A stretch of 12,059 nucleotides of DNA from positions 1 to 12,059 of the forward strand of contig DAOPZC010000095.1 in the NCBI GenBank assembly GCA_035353175.1. Reading direction: 5' to 3'. Below the pieces are notes generated by a model that saw only the letters and a program-made list of their open reading frames with translations, searched no databases and was not told the DNA's origin. Positions 1-6,483 of this stretch are shown here, in pieces. This DNA is from DAOPZC01 sp035353175. GTDB lineage: Bacteria > Verrucomicrobiota > Kiritimatiellia > RFP12 > UBA1067. Position 1 is the stretch's first letter. The number at the start of each line of letters is the position of its first letter. The position numbers and the translations under genes were made by a program.

Positions 1-2
1 CG

Positions 3-764
3 CACTGCGGCGGATCGACGGCCGGCAGCTTCGTCTGGACGCTGACGATGACGGACGTGGCGACGCAATGGACAGAGCTGCGGGCCGTGTGGAACAAGGG
101 CGCGGAGGGGGTTTGCGGCGCGATCGCCGCTTTCATCGGCGAGGTCCCCTTCGAGGTCAAGATGCTCAATTCCGACAACGGCGGGGAGTTCATCAACGGG
201 CACATCAAGCGGCACTTCGCGCAGTACCTGCCGGGGGTCGAAAGGACCCGGTCGCGCAGCTACCGGAAGAACGACAACGCCCACGTGGAGCAGAAGAACC
301 GCGTCCAGGTGCGGGCGCTGTACGGGCACGGGCGGATCGGGGACGAGTCGCTGATCCCGCTGATGAACCGGATAAACGTGTGCCAGGGACTGCTCAAGAA
401 CCTGTTCACGCCGACGATGCGGCTGCTGTCAAAAGAGCGCGCCGGGCCGAGGTACGTGAAGCGCTACGAAAAAGAGCCCAAGACGCCCGCGCAGAGGCTG
501 CTGGAATCGGCGTCGGTCAGCGAGGGAAAGAAGGGGGAAATCCGCAGGCTTGTGGCGGCGCACGACATCGTGGCCCTGCGCGAAGGCATCGATGCCGATT
601 TGAAATTTTTGGCGAAGAAACTGGCGGCCGCCCCCTCGGGGGCAACTTCGGAAGGCAGGGGACCCGAACCGTCCTTCGGACGGCTCGGGTCCCCTGCCTC
701 CTCCGTCAAAGGCGAGGGGGCGGGCTTCCGCCCTCCCCCTTTCACCCCCTTCCGCCCCAAATAA
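3..764 (+). CDS. IS transposase with rve/DDE integrase core, 5'-truncated by the window edge
   Basis: This is the catalytic and C-terminal part of an insertion-sequence transposase of the retroviral-integrase (rve, DDE) type, which cuts and joins DNA ends. The frame is open to the left edge and begins with HCGGSTAGSFVWTLTMTD, so the methionine at 48 is internal. The second catalytic Asp lies in NSDNGGEF (codon 174-176) and the Glu in NDNAHVEQKN (codon 288-290), with 37 residues between them, normal for this fold. In related transposases the first Asp lies just before the HCG motif, which here is outside the window. The conserved core ends near base 625. The remaining ~45 residues are rich in Gly, Pro and Ser and are encoded by inverted-repeat DNA, so they are probably not a functional domain. 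It is convergent with the minus-strand operon. The exact IS family is not assigned. Confidence 0.85.
   Translation, partial: HCGGSTAGSFVWTLTMTDVATQWTELRAVWNKGAEGVCGAIAAFIGEVPFEVKMLNSDNGGEFINGHIKRHFAQYLPGVERTRSRSYRKNDNAHVEQKNRVQVRALYGHGRIGDESLIPLMNRINVCQGLLKNLFTPTMRLLSKERAGPRYVKRYEKEPKTPAQRLLESASVSEGKKGEIRRLVAAHDIVALREGIDADLKFLAKKLAAAPSGATSEGRGPEPSFGRLGSPASSVKGEGAGFRPPPFTPFRPK
630..741. repeat. Block of consecutive inverted repeats inside the transposase 3' end
   Basis: The block holds successive self-complementary elements. GCCCCC (630-635) pairs with GGGGGC (638-643). A longer hairpin has arms at 653-674 and 678-699 around a TTC centre and pairs at 21 of 22 positions, the exception being A668 opposite C684. 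A weaker G-rich/C-rich inverted repeat lies at about 712-741. Together they encode the low-complexity tail of the transposase frame. This looks like a mobile or structural intergenic repeat (REP/MITE-like) that the coding frame has run into. It could also be an RNA structure at the 3' end of the transcript. No T-tract follows the large hairpin, so a classical terminator is unlikely at that spot. Confidence 0.7.
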
Positions 765-767
765 TCG

Positions 768-816
768 GCGTCAAATGAAAACGACACCGAATTTCGGTGT
801 CGTTTTCATTTGACGC
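768..816. terminator. Bidirectional Rho-independent terminator (perfect 24-bp inverted repeat)
   Basis: Bases 768-791 and 793-816 are perfect reverse complements around T792. The core is CGACACCG-AAATT-CGGTGTCG, flanked by AAATGAAAA on one side and TTTTCATTT on the other, so either strand gives a GC-rich stem followed by a T-rich run. It lies 3 nt after the transposase stop and about 50 nt after the stop of the minus-strand Gfo/Idh/MocA gene. That is the expected place for a shared terminator between convergent genes. The outer GCGTC/GACGC arms also pair, which is more symmetry than termination needs. An IS-end inverted repeat is therefore an alternative. Confidence 0.7.
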
Positions 817-866
817 AACGGGGGGCAGGCAAGCGGGCGCGAAGCGGCCGACAATCGGGGGTGCGG

Positions 867-2066
867 CTACAAGGCGTACTGCGGGATTTTGAGCGTTTCG
901 CCGCCTCGGACGGCCGAGCGGTGGGCGATGATACCCGGCACGGTCGTGTTGAGCGCGCAGGCCGCGTCCACGCAGGGCTGGCGCGCGAGCAGAATCGCGC
1001 GGATGAAGTCGTCGGTGAGATAGCCGTGGGAGCCGCCGTGTCCGCCCGCGGGCATGCCGGGCGGCAGCGGCGGTTTTTCCTGGCTGACATGCGACACGTC
1101 GGCCACCCCGGAATAGCGCTCTTCGAAACTGCCCTTCTGGCCGTACGCGCGCCCCTTCTCGCCGTGGGCGCCGGGCATGTCCCAGCTCACGGCCATGCGC
1201 GCCATGCCGCCCTCGCTGGTGCGGAAGAGCGCGACCTCTGTTGCGAACGGATTGTTGTAGCTGTTCCGACCCGGCTGGTTGTCGGGCAGAAGGCTCGGTG
1301 TGGCCAGGCACGAGACCGACGTGAACGAGCCTCCGGTCACGCAGGTGTAGAATCCGTTCGAGTGGGTGGGGTAGTACTGCGGCGGCAATGCCACGCGCCA
1401 ATCTTTGTAGGACCCGATGTGCTTGTCCATGTAGTGGTAGTACTCGCCCTCGGTATAAATCATCTTGCCGAAGCCGCCGGCCTTGTAGATCTCGCGCATG
1501 GCGTAGCACTGCGGCCGGAACGCGGTCGTCTCATACATCGCGTAAAGTTTGCCGGTCTGTTTGACCGCGGCGATCAGCTCGTCCGCCAACCCCAGCTGTT
1601 CCTCACCGAAAACGGCGGGCACGGCCGAGGCCATGTGCAGGCCGCGCTTCAGCCCCGCGATGCAGAGCCGCGCGTGGCTCGGCGCATCGGTAGCGATGAA
1701 GACCGCCTCGATCTCCCGGTCCTTTTCGAACATCTCTTCGCACGAGGCGTACGTCCGCTTCGCACCGGTCGCTTTCGCGAGGGCCGCGCAGCGGTCCGGG
1801 AAGAGGTCGGTCGCCGCCACGACCTCCACGTTCGGATGGTTTTGAAATCCGAACTGGGCCCCGAACTGGCAGACTCCGAAGCCGGCGATGCCGACCTTGA
1901 CCTTGCGGTCGGAGACCGGCTTCCATGCCGCATCCTTGATTTTGCCCGCGTTGGTCTCGTCGAAGCCGGCGATCGGCTTGTCGGCGGCCAACGCTCCGGT
2001 CGCCGCGAGCCCTGCGCCGATCACCGCCTGCTTCACAAAATCACGTCTCGAGAAAGGGTGCGCCAT
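867..2066 (-). CDS. Tat-exported Gfo/Idh/MocA-family protein lacking the EKP motif (GH109-like features)
   Basis: This 399-aa protein has a twin-arginine signal (SRRDFVK at residues 6-12, then a hydrophobic stretch ending TGALAA), so it is predicted to be exported folded, with its nicotinamide cofactor bound. The Rossmann glycine motif is at residues 58-69 (VGIAGFGVCQFG). The canonical lysine motif (EKP) that normally follows GKHV is replaced by ASAVP at 146-150, so the usual dehydrogenase lysine is absent. The arrangement of AVPA, a TEGEYYHY segment, KDW and YPTHSNG (232-238) resembles NAD-dependent glycosidases of family GH109, which often show EVPA and a PTHG motif. It could be a glycosidase, an oxidoreductase acting on sugars, or a paralog of unknown role. 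The ATG is supported by GGGAGGA six bases upstream. It is the last gene of the operon, 21 nt after the discoidin-like gene. The family call is firm; the reaction is inferred. Confidence 0.92.
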   Translation of the reverse strand: MAHPFSRRDFVKQAVIGAGLAATGALAADKPIAGFDETNAGKIKDAAWKPVSDRKVKVGIAGFGVCQFGAQFGFQNHPNVEVVAATDLFPDRCAALAKATGAKRTYASCEEMFEKDREIEAVFIATDAPSHARLCIAGLKRGLHMASAVPAVFGEEQLGLADELIAAVKQTGKLYAMYETTAFRPQCYAMREIYKAGGFGKMIYTEGEYYHYMDKHIGSYKDWRVALPPQYYPTHSNGFYTCVTGGSFTSVSCLATPSLLPDNQPGRNSYNNPFATEVALFRTSEGGMARMAVSWDMPGAHGEKGRAYGQKGSFEERYSGVADVSHVSQEKPPLPPGMPAGGHGGSHGYLTDDFIRAILLARQPCVDAACALNTTVPGIIAHRSAVRGGETLKIPQYAL

Positions 2067-2072
2067 GACATT

Positions 2073-2079
2073 TCCTCCC
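2073..2079 (-). promoter_or_regulatory. Shine-Dalgarno site of the Gfo/Idh/MocA gene
   Basis: On the minus strand GGGAGGA ends 6 nt before the ATG at 2066. This fixes the start directly ahead of the twin-arginine signal. Confidence 0.8.
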
Positions 2080-2087
2080 GTGGCCGG

Positions 2088-2771
2088 TCATTTGCCGTAC
2101 ACTTCAATTTCCGTGAACTGGTTGTAGGGGCCGGACGTGCTGCCGTTGCTCGTGACGCGCACGTAGCGCGCCCTCGCGCCGTTCCCCGCAATGCGTCGGC
2201 CGAAGTGGTCTTCATAATACTCTTTGCCGGCGCCTTTGCCTAGGCCCGCGCTGTTGTCGAAGTCGTTGTTGAAGAGCGTGACGGCGCTTTCTTTGAACGC
2301 GGGATCGTTCGAGATCTGCACCACGGTGTCACGGTAGACACACTGCTCGGGCCGCTCGCGCCAGAGGCAGACCGCATAGATCGCGACGCTGGCGCCGAGA
2401 TCGAGTTGAACCCATTGTATGCCGGGCGCGAGTTCGAGATAGGCGGCCGGGCTGTATTGCTTGTCGCCGTCCGTGACCAGCGCGAGATCGCGCTTCGACG
2501 CCCGCGCGTCGCTGGCGGACACGATGCAGCCGCGCGAAAGAAGACGCGTGCCCGCCGGCACCAAAAGGGGCGGGGGTGGCACGCCGTCTCCCCGATAGGG
2601 CTCCCGGTGTGCTGAGCGCATATCGATCGGCGTCCCCTCAAACGTGGGTTTGGGCAACGTTGGCGCGAGCGGGACGTTTCCGGGTTCCTGCTCGCCGAAA
2701 ACGCATGCGGCGCAAAACAGCACGACACCCGCGAACAGGCGGTTTCTCATCTGTGCGGTACGGTTCGCCAT
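2088..2771 (-). CDS. Exported discoidin-like (F5/8 type C) carbohydrate-binding protein
   Basis: This 227-aa protein has an N-terminal signal sequence (NRLFAGVVLFCAACVFG, residues 10-26), cleaved probably after VFG. The CAAC could be an imperfect lipobox, so secretion versus lipid anchoring is open. A Pro-rich linker (33-72) leads to a C-terminal beta-sandwich of discoidin/F5-8C type. Visible signs are WVQLDLG (120-126), the strand IYAVCLWRER, VQISNDPAF (151-159), ARYVRVTSNG (201-210) and the terminal QFTEIEVYG. Such modules commonly bind glycans and carry no catalytic residues. No enzyme domain is attached, so it probably works as an accessory binding protein for its neighbours. The ATG at 2771 is supported by AGGGAG on the minus strand (2778-2783). 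It lies 33 nt after the DUF4832-like gene and 21 nt before the Gfo/Idh/MocA gene. The domain is recognised by pattern, and its ligand is unknown. Confidence 0.82.
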   Translation of the reverse strand: MANRTAQMRNRLFAGVVLFCAACVFGEQEPGNVPLAPTLPKPTFEGTPIDMRSAHREPYRGDGVPPPPLLVPAGTRLLSRGCIVSASDARASKRDLALVTDGDKQYSPAAYLELAPGIQWVQLDLGASVAIYAVCLWRERPEQCVYRDTVVQISNDPAFKESAVTLFNNDFDNSAGLGKGAGKEYYEDHFGRRIAGNGARARYVRVTSNGSTSGPYNQFTEIEVYGK

Positions 2772-2804
2772 CGGATTCTCCCTGATGCAAGGCGTGTGTT
2801 GTTC

Positions 2805-4382
2805 TCAGTTCGCGCACGCTTCCGGCTCCAAGCCATATGCGCCTTTTGCGGTTCTTCCCCTGACGCTCAGCGCCATGTGCGGGGAAATGCCGTCGGGGTC
2901 TACGATCTGGAGATACAGTTTGCCGACTTTCGGGACGTTTTGGAAACAGTCGGCTTGCGTTCTGGCTTTCGACGCATCGACCGTGCCCGGTTCCGCGTGG
3001 CCATCGGGGAAGACCGTCCGCAGGTCGAGCGCGGAATAGCCGCTCCAGATTTCGGTTCCCGAATCGTCCTCGATGAAGTACCGGATCTTCCACGCGTCGT
3101 AGGTCGGGGTCAGTCCGACGTTCAGCCAGTCGATTTCGATATTCATGTTCTCCGTCGAGCGTGAGACGCGGGCCTCGGTGAAGAGGTAACGGAAGCCGAT
3201 CAGGGCGTACATGCGGTGGAAAGCGCTCAGGGCCTTGGGGTCTTCGAAGATCGTGTATGCCGTCGGGTTCGTGGAGGCCCTGCCGACGCTGACGTTGCAG
3301 TTGCGGATCACCGCCGGATGCAGATAGCTGACTTGCTCAAGCAAGCCCCAATACGGGTGGAACCCGTCTTTCGTCGGCCCCCAACGGCCCGGCTCGCCCA
3401 CGAGCGGCGCGCTTTTCCAGCGGTCGCGGAGGAGCTCGAACATTTTGATCCCGTCTTTCTCGTAGCGGTTCGCCGCGTAGTAGATCGACTGGTACCGCTT
3501 CTCGTCGTCGCCCCAGTTGTCGCGGAACGTGCCCGCCAAGCCGGCACGGTTGCAGAGCGTCAACAGGTGGAAGTGGTAATCCTTCAGCGGATCATACGTC
3601 GGCGAAAACCGCATGCCGTTGGTGGGGATGACCAGCCGGATGTCGGGGAAGTGTCGGACGTAAGCGTCGGCGATGCGGATCAGGTGGGCGGAGCTGGACG
3701 GAATCAGCTGCTTCGGATAGGCGCCTTCGCCCCAGAAACCGAAATGGCGCATCTCGATGCAGCGGACGAGTTTCTTGCGGGGCACCGTCTTGCCGCCGGC
3801 CGTGACCGGCTTCTCCAGGTAGGCCGCGAAGGCCCGCAGCAGCGCGTCGTAGCGCTCGGCGAAATACGGGTTCTCGAAGTTCGGCTCCCAGTGGTCGGTC
3901 TTGTTCAGCCACAGCGTGTTGACCGTATCTTTCTGAGCGCTCCGCTGCATGGCCTCGTGCACATACGCCGGATAACAGCAGAACGTGCCGTCGATCTTCT
4001 GCTTCGTGCCCGCATTGCTCGTCACGAAACAGCCGATGTTGAGCTTTTGGCCGTACAGAAGGCCGTACTCGAAGTGCTTGTCCATTTTCTCAAAATGGTA
4101 CTCGCCTTCCCTTGTTTCGAAGGCGTCCCACCCCACCCGGATCATGGAATTCACCGCGTTGTCGCTGACGCGGACCGCATAACTGACCAGATCCGTCACG
4201 CCGTTGCCGGGGCCGCCGTTCCAGATCTCGGTGCCGGAGCCCGCATTCTGGATCGCGCCCTGATCGACGGTGATGATCGTTGGAACGGTGCGGGTCGCGC
4301 CGTCCTTTGGCTTTTCCCTGACGAGCGTGCAGGCGGCCAGCGGCATCAGGAACAGCACGAGCATTGAAGAGGTTTTTCGCAT
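2805..4382 (-). CDS. DUF4832-like putative glycoside hydrolase, lipoprotein
   Basis: This 525-aa lipoprotein has signal MRKTSSMLVLFLMP and lipobox LAAC with the lipidated Cys at residue 18. The ATG at 4382 is preferred over the upstream GTG at 4442, because the extra 20 residues would precede a complete signal peptide. Residues ~60-400 look like a glycosidase-type TIM barrel. Early on there is IRVGWDAFETREGEY (81-95), the wording typical of barrel strands in GH42/GH-A-like proteins. RHFGFWGEG (212-220) matches the GxWGEW-type motif of DUF4832, with Glu219 a candidate acid/base. Glu330 in PLVGEPGRWG is a second candidate, and IGFRYLF (395-401) resembles the GYRF motif near the barrel end. Residues ~410-510 form a beta-sandwich (WLNVGLTP, LYLQIVDPDG). 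It sits 74 nt after a DUF5696-like gene and 33 nt before the discoidin-like gene. It is probably surface-anchored and glycan-cleaving; catalysis is inferred, not shown for this family. Confidence 0.82.
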   Translation of the reverse strand: MRKTSSMLVLFLMPLAACTLVREKPKDGATRTVPTIITVDQGAIQNAGSGTEIWNGGPGNGVTDLVSYAVRVSDNAVNSMIRVGWDAFETREGEYHFEKMDKHFEYGLLYGQKLNIGCFVTSNAGTKQKIDGTFCCYPAYVHEAMQRSAQKDTVNTLWLNKTDHWEPNFENPYFAERYDALLRAFAAYLEKPVTAGGKTVPRKKLVRCIEMRHFGFWGEGAYPKQLIPSSSAHLIRIADAYVRHFPDIRLVIPTNGMRFSPTYDPLKDYHFHLLTLCNRAGLAGTFRDNWGDDEKRYQSIYYAANRYEKDGIKMFELLRDRWKSAPLVGEPGRWGPTKDGFHPYWGLLEQVSYLHPAVIRNCNVSVGRASTNPTAYTIFEDPKALSAFHRMYALIGFRYLFTEARVSRSTENMNIEIDWLNVGLTPTYDAWKIRYFIEDDSGTEIWSGYSALDLRTVFPDGHAEPGTVDASKARTQADCFQNVPKVGKLYLQIVDPDGISPHMALSVRGRTAKGAYGLEPEACAN

Positions 4383-4456
4383 GACGGTACGGCCTTTGGA
4401 TGACGTGAGAGTCGGCCGATGCGGGGGCCTGTCATCCGGCACCCGGGCCGTTCTTC

Positions 4457-6253
4457 CTAACGGGACAGGAGATAGCCTTGCGGCTCGACGGCTTTGCCCT
4501 TATACGGGAAGGGCTGGGCGCGGTAGTTGGAAATAATCTCCGCGCCATTCGAAAAGGCCGTGCGGAAAACGTCGGGCGCGATCTGCTCGTGCTGTTCCAT
4601 GAATTCGAGCTGAAGGTCGGAAAGCGCGCTGAACGCGTCGTACCCCTTCTTGACGAACGCCACCGACTGGGCCAGTTCTTCGTCCGTCGCGCAGGTCAGA
4701 TCGGAGCTGCCCATCCAGTTTTTGTTGTCGGCCTTGAATCGCGAATAAAAATAAAAGCTCGCGCGTCCGTTGAATTCTGCCAGCTTGGTCTGCGTCAGCT
4801 GGTCCTTTGTCGCCGCGTTCATGGTTTCGGTGAAGGGGTTGTTCAGAATAATGCCGTTGTAGACGAGCTGCCAGATCGGGATCAGCCGGTCGTGCATGAG
4901 GTTGGCCTTGCCGGTGATGCCGCTGAAGTAGACGTAGAGCACATAGTCGAGGTTGCCGCAGGCGAAATCGAACGCGCCCTCCGACGCCACGCCGCCGATG
5001 TTGTCCTTGCACGACTGCAGAATCCGGTCGAACCAATAGGCGCTTTCTTTCGGCGTGCAGGGGTGTTTGGGATCGAAGCAGCGCGGCGGCTGCAGAATGG
5101 TGATCACATCGATGTAGTGCAGACCGCGGAAGCCGAGGTCGGCGACCTTCCGGATGTCCTGCGGATAGAAGCGTTCGAACGTGCGCTGCGGGCAGAGCGC
5201 GTACATCTGGCCGCCGCTCCACACCGCGTTCGAGAAGGGTTTGCCATCCGGTTCCTTGACCGGCAGATCCTGATCCCAGCACTCCGCGATGCTGTAGCCG
5301 TCGGAGCTATTCGTGTGACCGACAATCTTGAACCCCATGCGCTGCGCTTTTTTGATCAGCGCGCGGAGCTTGGCCTCGCCGCCCAAACTTTCCTCGACCG
5401 GAAAAATCTGGGGCCAGCGGCCGTCATGGCCTTTCTGGTTCCAGCCGACCAGACAGATTTCGGCGTTCTTGATGCCCGCGCGGTCAAAGGCGTCCAGAAT
5501 GTCGCCGACGCGATCGAAGGTGACGGCCACCTTCATGGGCGGCTCGGTCGAGAGCGTCTGTTCCAGAACGGGACTGGGTGCGGGTTTCCAGCCTTGGCGG
5601 ATGCGGACTTCAATGCTCTTTGCGGCATAGGCCAGTTCGGGATGCGTCTTCAGGCGCGCCTTGATCGGCTGGCAGACGCCGCGCGCGAGCTGGTAGTTCC
5701 GATAGGTGCGCGCCATGCCCGCATAGTCCGCATCCTTGCCGGTCAGCAGGCAGTAGTGGATCGTCAGGTCGTCCGGAGGCACGAACCCCGCAACGTGAAA
5801 ACGCGGCGCGATCGTGTAGTTGCCCTCCTTGGCCCGCACGTGCAGGTCGTACTCGAACCTCATCGTCGCCACGATCCCGACGAACGTCGCGCGCGGATTT
5901 TTCATGCCGAAGATCGGCATGTAATTCCGTCCGTAGAACACGCTCGGCCCACCCACCATGCACGTGGCGTTCGTCAGACGGAACGAGCCCAGGTAGCCGT
6001 CTGGCGTCACGTAGTAGCCCGACTCGCCCCTCATCGCCCGCGCGAACTCGGGCAGCACGGAGACCCACTCCACGCCTGCCGGCAGATCGCCGCGCTTGAC
6101 GATCACCGTCACTACGCCCTTCGCGTCCGGCGCGACCTCGACGGTCTTCTTCTCTTCGCGTTTGTCCGCAAACGTGTAGGTCAGCTCCACCTGCGCCGCC
6201 ATCACTCCGCATGCGCAGAACCCCGTGAGCAACATCCAAACGACCGTTTTCAT
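4457..6253 (-). CDS. DUF5696-like secreted putative glycoside hydrolase, copy A
   Basis: This 598-aa secreted protein has signal MKTVVWMLLTGFCACGVMA, cleaved about residue 19, followed directly by QVELTYTF. The ATG at 6253 is chosen over the frame's ATG at 6268, because GGAGG (6260-6264) lies 6 nt upstream and the mature start then aligns residue for residue with the paralog at 9015-10793. Residues ~20-215 form a beta-rich N-terminal domain, ending at VRIRQGWKP. Residues ~240-570 read as a TIM barrel: VAVTFDRVGDI, CLVGWNQKGHDGRWPQ, IVGHTNSSD, HYIDV (Asp382), VASEGAFDF (Glu425). Both acids are conserved in all three paralogs of the window, and the layout recalls GH101-type enzymes only distantly. 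It heads the four-gene minus-strand operon ending at 867, after a 230-nt gap. It probably acts on glycans outside the cytoplasm; the substrate is unknown. Confidence 0.85.
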   Translation of the reverse strand: MKTVVWMLLTGFCACGVMAAQVELTYTFADKREEKKTVEVAPDAKGVVTVIVKRGDLPAGVEWVSVLPEFARAMRGESGYYVTPDGYLGSFRLTNATCMVGGPSVFYGRNYMPIFGMKNPRATFVGIVATMRFEYDLHVRAKEGNYTIAPRFHVAGFVPPDDLTIHYCLLTGKDADYAGMARTYRNYQLARGVCQPIKARLKTHPELAYAAKSIEVRIRQGWKPAPSPVLEQTLSTEPPMKVAVTFDRVGDILDAFDRAGIKNAEICLVGWNQKGHDGRWPQIFPVEESLGGEAKLRALIKKAQRMGFKIVGHTNSSDGYSIAECWDQDLPVKEPDGKPFSNAVWSGGQMYALCPQRTFERFYPQDIRKVADLGFRGLHYIDVITILQPPRCFDPKHPCTPKESAYWFDRILQSCKDNIGGVASEGAFDFACGNLDYVLYVYFSGITGKANLMHDRLIPIWQLVYNGIILNNPFTETMNAATKDQLTQTKLAEFNGRASFYFYSRFKADNKNWMGSSDLTCATDEELAQSVAFVKKGYDAFSALSDLQLEFMEQHEQIAPDVFRTAFSNGAEIISNYRAQPFPYKGKAVEPQGYLLSR

Positions 6254-6259
6254 CATCTT

Positions 6260-6264
6260 CCTCC
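6260..6264 (-). promoter_or_regulatory. Shine-Dalgarno site that decides the start of DUF5696 copy A
   Basis: The minus strand reads GGGGAGGAAGATGATG. GGAGG lies 6 nt before the second ATG (6253) and 3 nt before the first (6256). The longer candidate start at 6268 has only a weak purine run upstream and would itself overlap this site. Confidence 0.75.
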
Positions 6265-6268
6265 CCAT

Positions 6269-6483
6269 GCGCTTATCTTTTCACAAATCGTGCGAAGCCG
6301 GTAGCAGAAACGCGCGCATAAACGCCTCTATGAAACCGCGCGGGCGGGCAGACGCTTGCCCCCGCGCCGGATACCGCTTGCCGCCGCAGTCCAAATGAAT
6401 GCCAAAGCACAAATCCGCGATATGATGCGCGGTCCGGGACGTCCCTCGCAACGGGCTTTTGAGCCGTTCGGTTTAAGCGTGCG
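6269..6483 (-). other. Intergenic leader between rsgA and DUF5696 copy A
   Basis: This GC-rich gap probably carries the promoter of the operon 6253-867, but I see no convincing -35/-10 pair. It contains the palindrome GGGACGTCCC (6434-6443 region) and two minus-strand copies of GGCAAGCG (6353-6360, 6375-6382). The second half shares a G/C-rich repeat with the gap at 8984-9006. No intrinsic terminator with a T-tract is visible after rsgA. A 72-codon open frame here lacks a ribosome site and family features and is not called. Confidence 0.45.

Noticed and set aside
810..2243. A 477-codon plus-strand open frame over the Gfo/Idh/MocA gene; similar long plus-strand frames at 3216-4367, 6676-8424, 9204-10196 and 10883-12022
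   Set aside because: All are antisense to genes with recognisable families and share the low-complexity composition of antisense GC-rich frames.
4398..4437. Inverted repeat GGATGAC / GTCATCC between copy A and the DUF4832-like gene, as a possible attenuator
   Set aside because: Only 7 bp with a 26-nt loop and no T-tract; likely chance in GC-rich DNA.
4383..4442. GTG start 20 codons upstream of the DUF4832-like lipoprotein
   Set aside because: The extra residues (PDDRPPHRPTLTSSKGRTV) precede a normal lipoprotein signal and lack a ribosome site at sensible spacing.
4478..6304. A 608-codon open frame on the plus strand opposite DUF5696 copy A
   Set aside because: It is a mirror frame of a GC-rich gene: Arg/Val/Ala/His-rich, no domain, no ribosome site, while the opposite strand encodes a clear signal peptide and conserved barrel motifs.
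6434..6443. GGGACGTCCC palindrome as a possible operator
   Set aside because: A single 10-bp palindrome with no second copy noticed near another promoter; not enough to call a site.
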